From Hofstenia miamia (lineage: Eukaryota > Xenacoelomorpha > Acoela): DNA of 64,000 bases. Under the pieces are notes generated by a model. The model was not told the DNA's origin. It saw nothing but the letters and a program-made list of their open reading frames with translations, and did no database searches. Location of the stretch: NCBI GenBank assembly GCA_004352715.1, contig SCFE01000010.1, positions 492,069 through 556,068 of the forward strand, read 5' to 3'. The position numbers and the translations under genes were made by a program. Numbering within the stretch: position 1 is the stretch's first letter; every line of letters begins with the position of its first letter. This document shows positions 60,617 through 64,000 of this stretch, piece after piece.

Positions 60617-60750
60617 TAGGGTTCTCTGGGGTCCAAAATTTACAACAATTATTTGTAATATTCTGAAATCCATGGTCCCAGTTTTTCTTTTCTGATCCCA
60701 CTGAAAAATTATTTCAGTCCCATACGACTCTATGGTTCCGTAGAACCCTA
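60617..60750. mobile_element. GGTTCT family MITE, short copy, 134 bp
   Basis: It starts TAGGGTTCT and ends AGAACCCTA, a perfect 9-bp inverted repeat, with GGTCCCAG and CAGTCCCATA words inside as in the other copies. Confidence 0.6.
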
Positions 60751-63700
60751 GTAAATTTTCTTAATCATCACCGATCCTACCCAACTTTCTTGCAGCTCTT
60801 GCACACTCTTCAATTTTCAGATGTTTGTTTTTTTCTAATAAAAAATACCTTTCTTTAACGATTCACTTTGACCTATTGATAGTTTTCTCATTTTTTTAAA
60901 CCCAATCGTTCGAATTCCCTTTCTTCCAATAAATCAATTGAAAATTCTTGTCGTTAACTATACGTTTTGATCAGGTTTTAAGCATAGTATCGCGAATATA
61001 TCAATTCAAATCTTTGCTGTTGTAAACTCTTGCAGCAATTCCAACGTTTGCTGAGAGCTTTTTAATTATAACGAATAAATCCACAATCGTTATTGGGAAA
61101 CCAATTATTCCCAAGAGAAGTACTTTTATGAAAGCTATCCTTTAATTAGTGGATAAAAGACATTTGTGTTCTGCTTAGCTATTTTCGAATCACTTCACAA
61201 TTCGTTTTCCCTCTATAAATATATTATAATTTATTTTACGTGCATGCTTGTCAATGTCAGCAGATGTCTAAAAATATGATTTCTTTGTATTTTCGTTTAT
61301 TTTGCTGCTTCTATTTTCGTCATTTTTAATGACATTTGGTTTATTTCCAATTCTCTGTTTATTTATATACCAAATTTGTTGATATCAACACATTGGGCTA
61401 CCTGCACTAATTCCAAACCAATTATGTCAAATAGCCGCGATGTCGCATATTTTCCTTGCTAAAGCAAAATTGAGTTCAGTCTATACAGGTGCTACTGAAT
61501 TCTTTTTATTTTCAAATAATTCCTTACAACTTGTCGGGTGATCAATATCGAAATCCTTCATAACTCTTCATGCAAAGGACTATGCAATCTTTCATTTTTG
61601 CAACTAATATTCAGTTTCCTAAACGGTCTGCACGACATTAAAGATACAAAAAATACGTAGGAATTGTGCTTTATAGACACACCTATTGGTAATATTGCAA
61701 CACAAATTTTCTGATGACATAATATTGTAATATTTTTATTTGTTAAACAGAGAATATCACTTTTTGGCCAACTAGTAACTTGCAAACTGCAGATTATGTT
61801 GGCATTAGTTTCATATTTTTTAGAACTTGTGACTCCTGCTTCAGCTGGGGTCCTCTAAATAAAAATCATTGTACATGTGTCTGAGTATGGAAAACTACTT
61901 CTCGCCGTAGGCGACACATTCTATGCTAAGTTTCACTTTTACATATCCAAGACGTATTTTACATTACAGTCGTCATATTTTTTACTCTTGTAGTGCTTTT
62001 GATAATGCAATTCAAAGTAAATGGTCGACTTTTCTTGGGCTACTGGGAAATTATTTTAAGTGGTAAATCTTGAATTTATCTTAAGCATATCGATCGCTAC
62101 ACTGGAGATATTCTATCTCCAATCTAGGTTAATAAAACTCTTGAGTTTGCTAAAGGATTGGGTGTGGAAGGTCTGGTGGCGAAAATTATGAAGTTTAGGG
62201 GTTCGTCTGGCTTATTAAAATAATTAATTCAATTTTTTTTATTAATTTAATTTGAATCGATCTTTTTCCAACATTGCCATTCGAGCTATATTAAGTCAGA
62301 CCTTGCGAAAAGTCAGAAGCCACTGGCCTTACCCGGCTGAGGTGCTACGGTGTAAATAAAAGAGAAGGCACTCCTCTATCCTGTGGTGTTTTCATAGTTT
62401 TTGAAGACAACATTCTGTCAATTTTGGGCTTGCCTATTTGGAAAATTTGCATAATTCGACAGCCTTCGTATTGATAACATTAGTAAAAATAGCGTGGGTT
62501 GGAGTGAATCACACTACAAATAATAAATTAATTTGCGATTTCAAGCAAAATTTAAAATCATTTTATGCTGTTTTGTATTTTGAATCTTTCAATTATATTG
62601 GACGCGGGTCTTATTTTGGTAATTAATTTCGTCAATCAATTGTGCATCTAAAAATAGCGTACTATTTAATTAACGTTTCGTTTTAATTATTTTTTTCATT
62701 TCCTGTAGCACTCGTTTCTAATTTTGACAATGCTGTATTATATTGCATTGCAAAATATCACTGTTCTTTAATTTTTTTAAACATTCCTCACTGTGAGTTT
62801 AAAGTGTGGGTATGTCCAGGCTCGTAGTATATTTAATTTTTTTATGCTCTCATTTCAGAGATTTGTATATTACTTGTACAATGTTACAACAAATTAGGAT
62901 TTCGGCAGTATAAATTTATCAGAAAATACGCATTGTTATACGAAGTTAAGAGTTCTAAAAGTTTTGTTAGAAGTTCTCTCCTCGAATAAGTAGGCATTGG
63001 AATGCTCGACTATGTGTATATTGCTGAATACACATCACCATGTCGACATACTTGGGTCATAGTTACTTACACAGCAAAGGCTTCTTAACGCTAAAAGTAC
63101 AGACATGAGTTGTTTCGATACAAACACAAATTTTACTGGATTAGCAATTCATGTACCATAAATCATGTCATACATGTTGATACTTTTTTTAATTATATTT
63201 TCAAAATTTTGGGTTTATTGCCAGAGAAAGAATTTTAAACGGGACTTGATGCTAACTAACGACATCTACAACTACTTTTCCTCTTTGATGCCTATTTTTA
63301 TTTGTAATTTTTATGTTAGTAGCTTCACACTATACTATTACTACTATTACTATTACGATTATTGTTTTTAATTTGCGTTATTTTTTGTTGTACTTTGCAG
63401 TTTGCTTGAATTTCTGATTTCATAACATTTCTTAAAATTTTCATTGCAAAGTGTTTGTGCCGTTGGATTTTATCCATGTGACTTTAAGTTTTGATTAAAA
63501 TCTTTGATTATATATTGGTCATTTCATAATTTTATGCTGATTTTAACATTCTACGGTGGACTACGTCCTATTTCTAACTGCAGGCGTATTTAGATTTGTG
63601 TGCTAAATTTGATAGCAGTTATAATTACAACGCGCAGATTTGCATACTAGCATGACAGCTGTTCAATGAATTGCATTCATCAAGGTTGACATTATTTCAT

Positions 63701-64000
63701 TTCAAACATGCTTACTCAGTTTTTTTCTGGTCATGCTATGTTTCACTTTGAAAATCCATTTTTAAATGAGTTTTTAAATTAGAAATTGCTTGATTCCTTG
63801 TATTTACAGGGTTAGTCTAAAAATGATCCCATTTTGTTACAGTTGGGTGTGAGTGGAAATATGTGATATAAGTTGTATATCATTTTTCACTAAAACCTTT
63901 ATGCAGAATGTACTTAAGCTTATGGTTAACCCTGTCTTTACAACTTGCTTTTGCTCAGTTCTTTGAACAGGGTTATTAAGAGTTGCTTAATAATTAATTA
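60751..64000. other. AT-rich noncoding stretch, possibly HDAC intron
   Basis: No exon was recognised. A hairpin, TGGAGATA-TTC-TATCTCCA, lies near 62103-62121. AACCCTGT near 63927 is inverted at about 63968 (ACAGGGTT). If the HDAC gene continues to the right, this is intron sequence. Confidence 0.4.

Noticed and set aside
62310-62390. GC-richer patch ACTGGCCTTACCCGGCTGAGG considered as the next HDAC exon
   Set aside because: It gives at most a dozen codons before a possible donor, and no match to the conserved serine/14-3-3 region or the deacetylase domain.
1-64000. CRISPR arrays, rRNA genes, bacterial-type operons or defence systems
   Set aside because: None is present. The only regular array is the 79-bp minisatellite, which has no spacer-repeat structure.

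Overview
This is an AT-rich (roughly two thirds A+T by eye) piece of an animal nuclear genome. It has no operons and no dense coding. It shows short exons with GT/AG borders in very large introns, a class IIa histone deacetylase gene, the last exon of an MFS organic-ion-type transporter, many (TA)n arrays, and remnants of Tc1/mariner, hAT, piggyBac and Penelope-like elements. The DUF4817-type transposase relic at the left edge is a kind common in arthropods, so an invertebrate, perhaps an arthropod, is my best guess. That placement is inference. The assembly is a draft: two 1000-N gaps (11697-12696, 42294-43293), smaller gaps, and single Ns that sit next to exact duplications.

Left part (1-16.5 kb). 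A decayed DUF4817/mariner-type transposase (minus strand) opens the window. Two unidentified but exon-like segments follow: minus 2939-3111, and plus 6406-6587 with good splice borders. Then come small non-autonomous elements (foldback 1616-1698, hAT-like 7088-7373, foldback 7957-8145), a pair of related hAT-like copies (9204-9584 and 11120-11481) that bracket a six-copy 79-bp minisatellite (9607-10080), a Penelope-like GIY-YIG fragment with a hammerhead-like motif downstream of it (15282-15644), and a truncated Tc1 transposase with one frameshift (15809-16336).

Middle (16.5-45 kb). Mostly AT-rich noncoding DNA with two clear piggyBac-type MITEs (17607-17837, 39718-39921; both flanked by TTAA), a hAT-like MITE (23286-23522), two low-confidence exon candidates (24151-24340, 28964-29035), and the confident terminal exon of an MFS transporter (34856-35065, plus). 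Beyond it lie a foldback element with a TTAGGG-like core (37746-38350), another foldback element (38776-39015), and short perfect palindromes that look like a tiny repeat family.

Right part (45-64 kb). Two exons in matching phase (45315-45417 and 51434-51536, plus) encode the N-terminal region of a class IIa histone deacetylase (HDAC4/5/7/9 type), including the helix that binds MEF2. The catalytic exons are not visible and probably lie beyond the window. Inside or after the introns sit a hAT-like family (50643-50916, 56497-56862), a small mariner-like element (52107-52856), and a serial pile-up of Tc1 copies (53254-56010), part of which is duplicated exactly. The last 3 kb holds nothing I recognise. 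The transporter and deacetylase exons share a strand about 10 kb apart, but nothing suggests a functional link.
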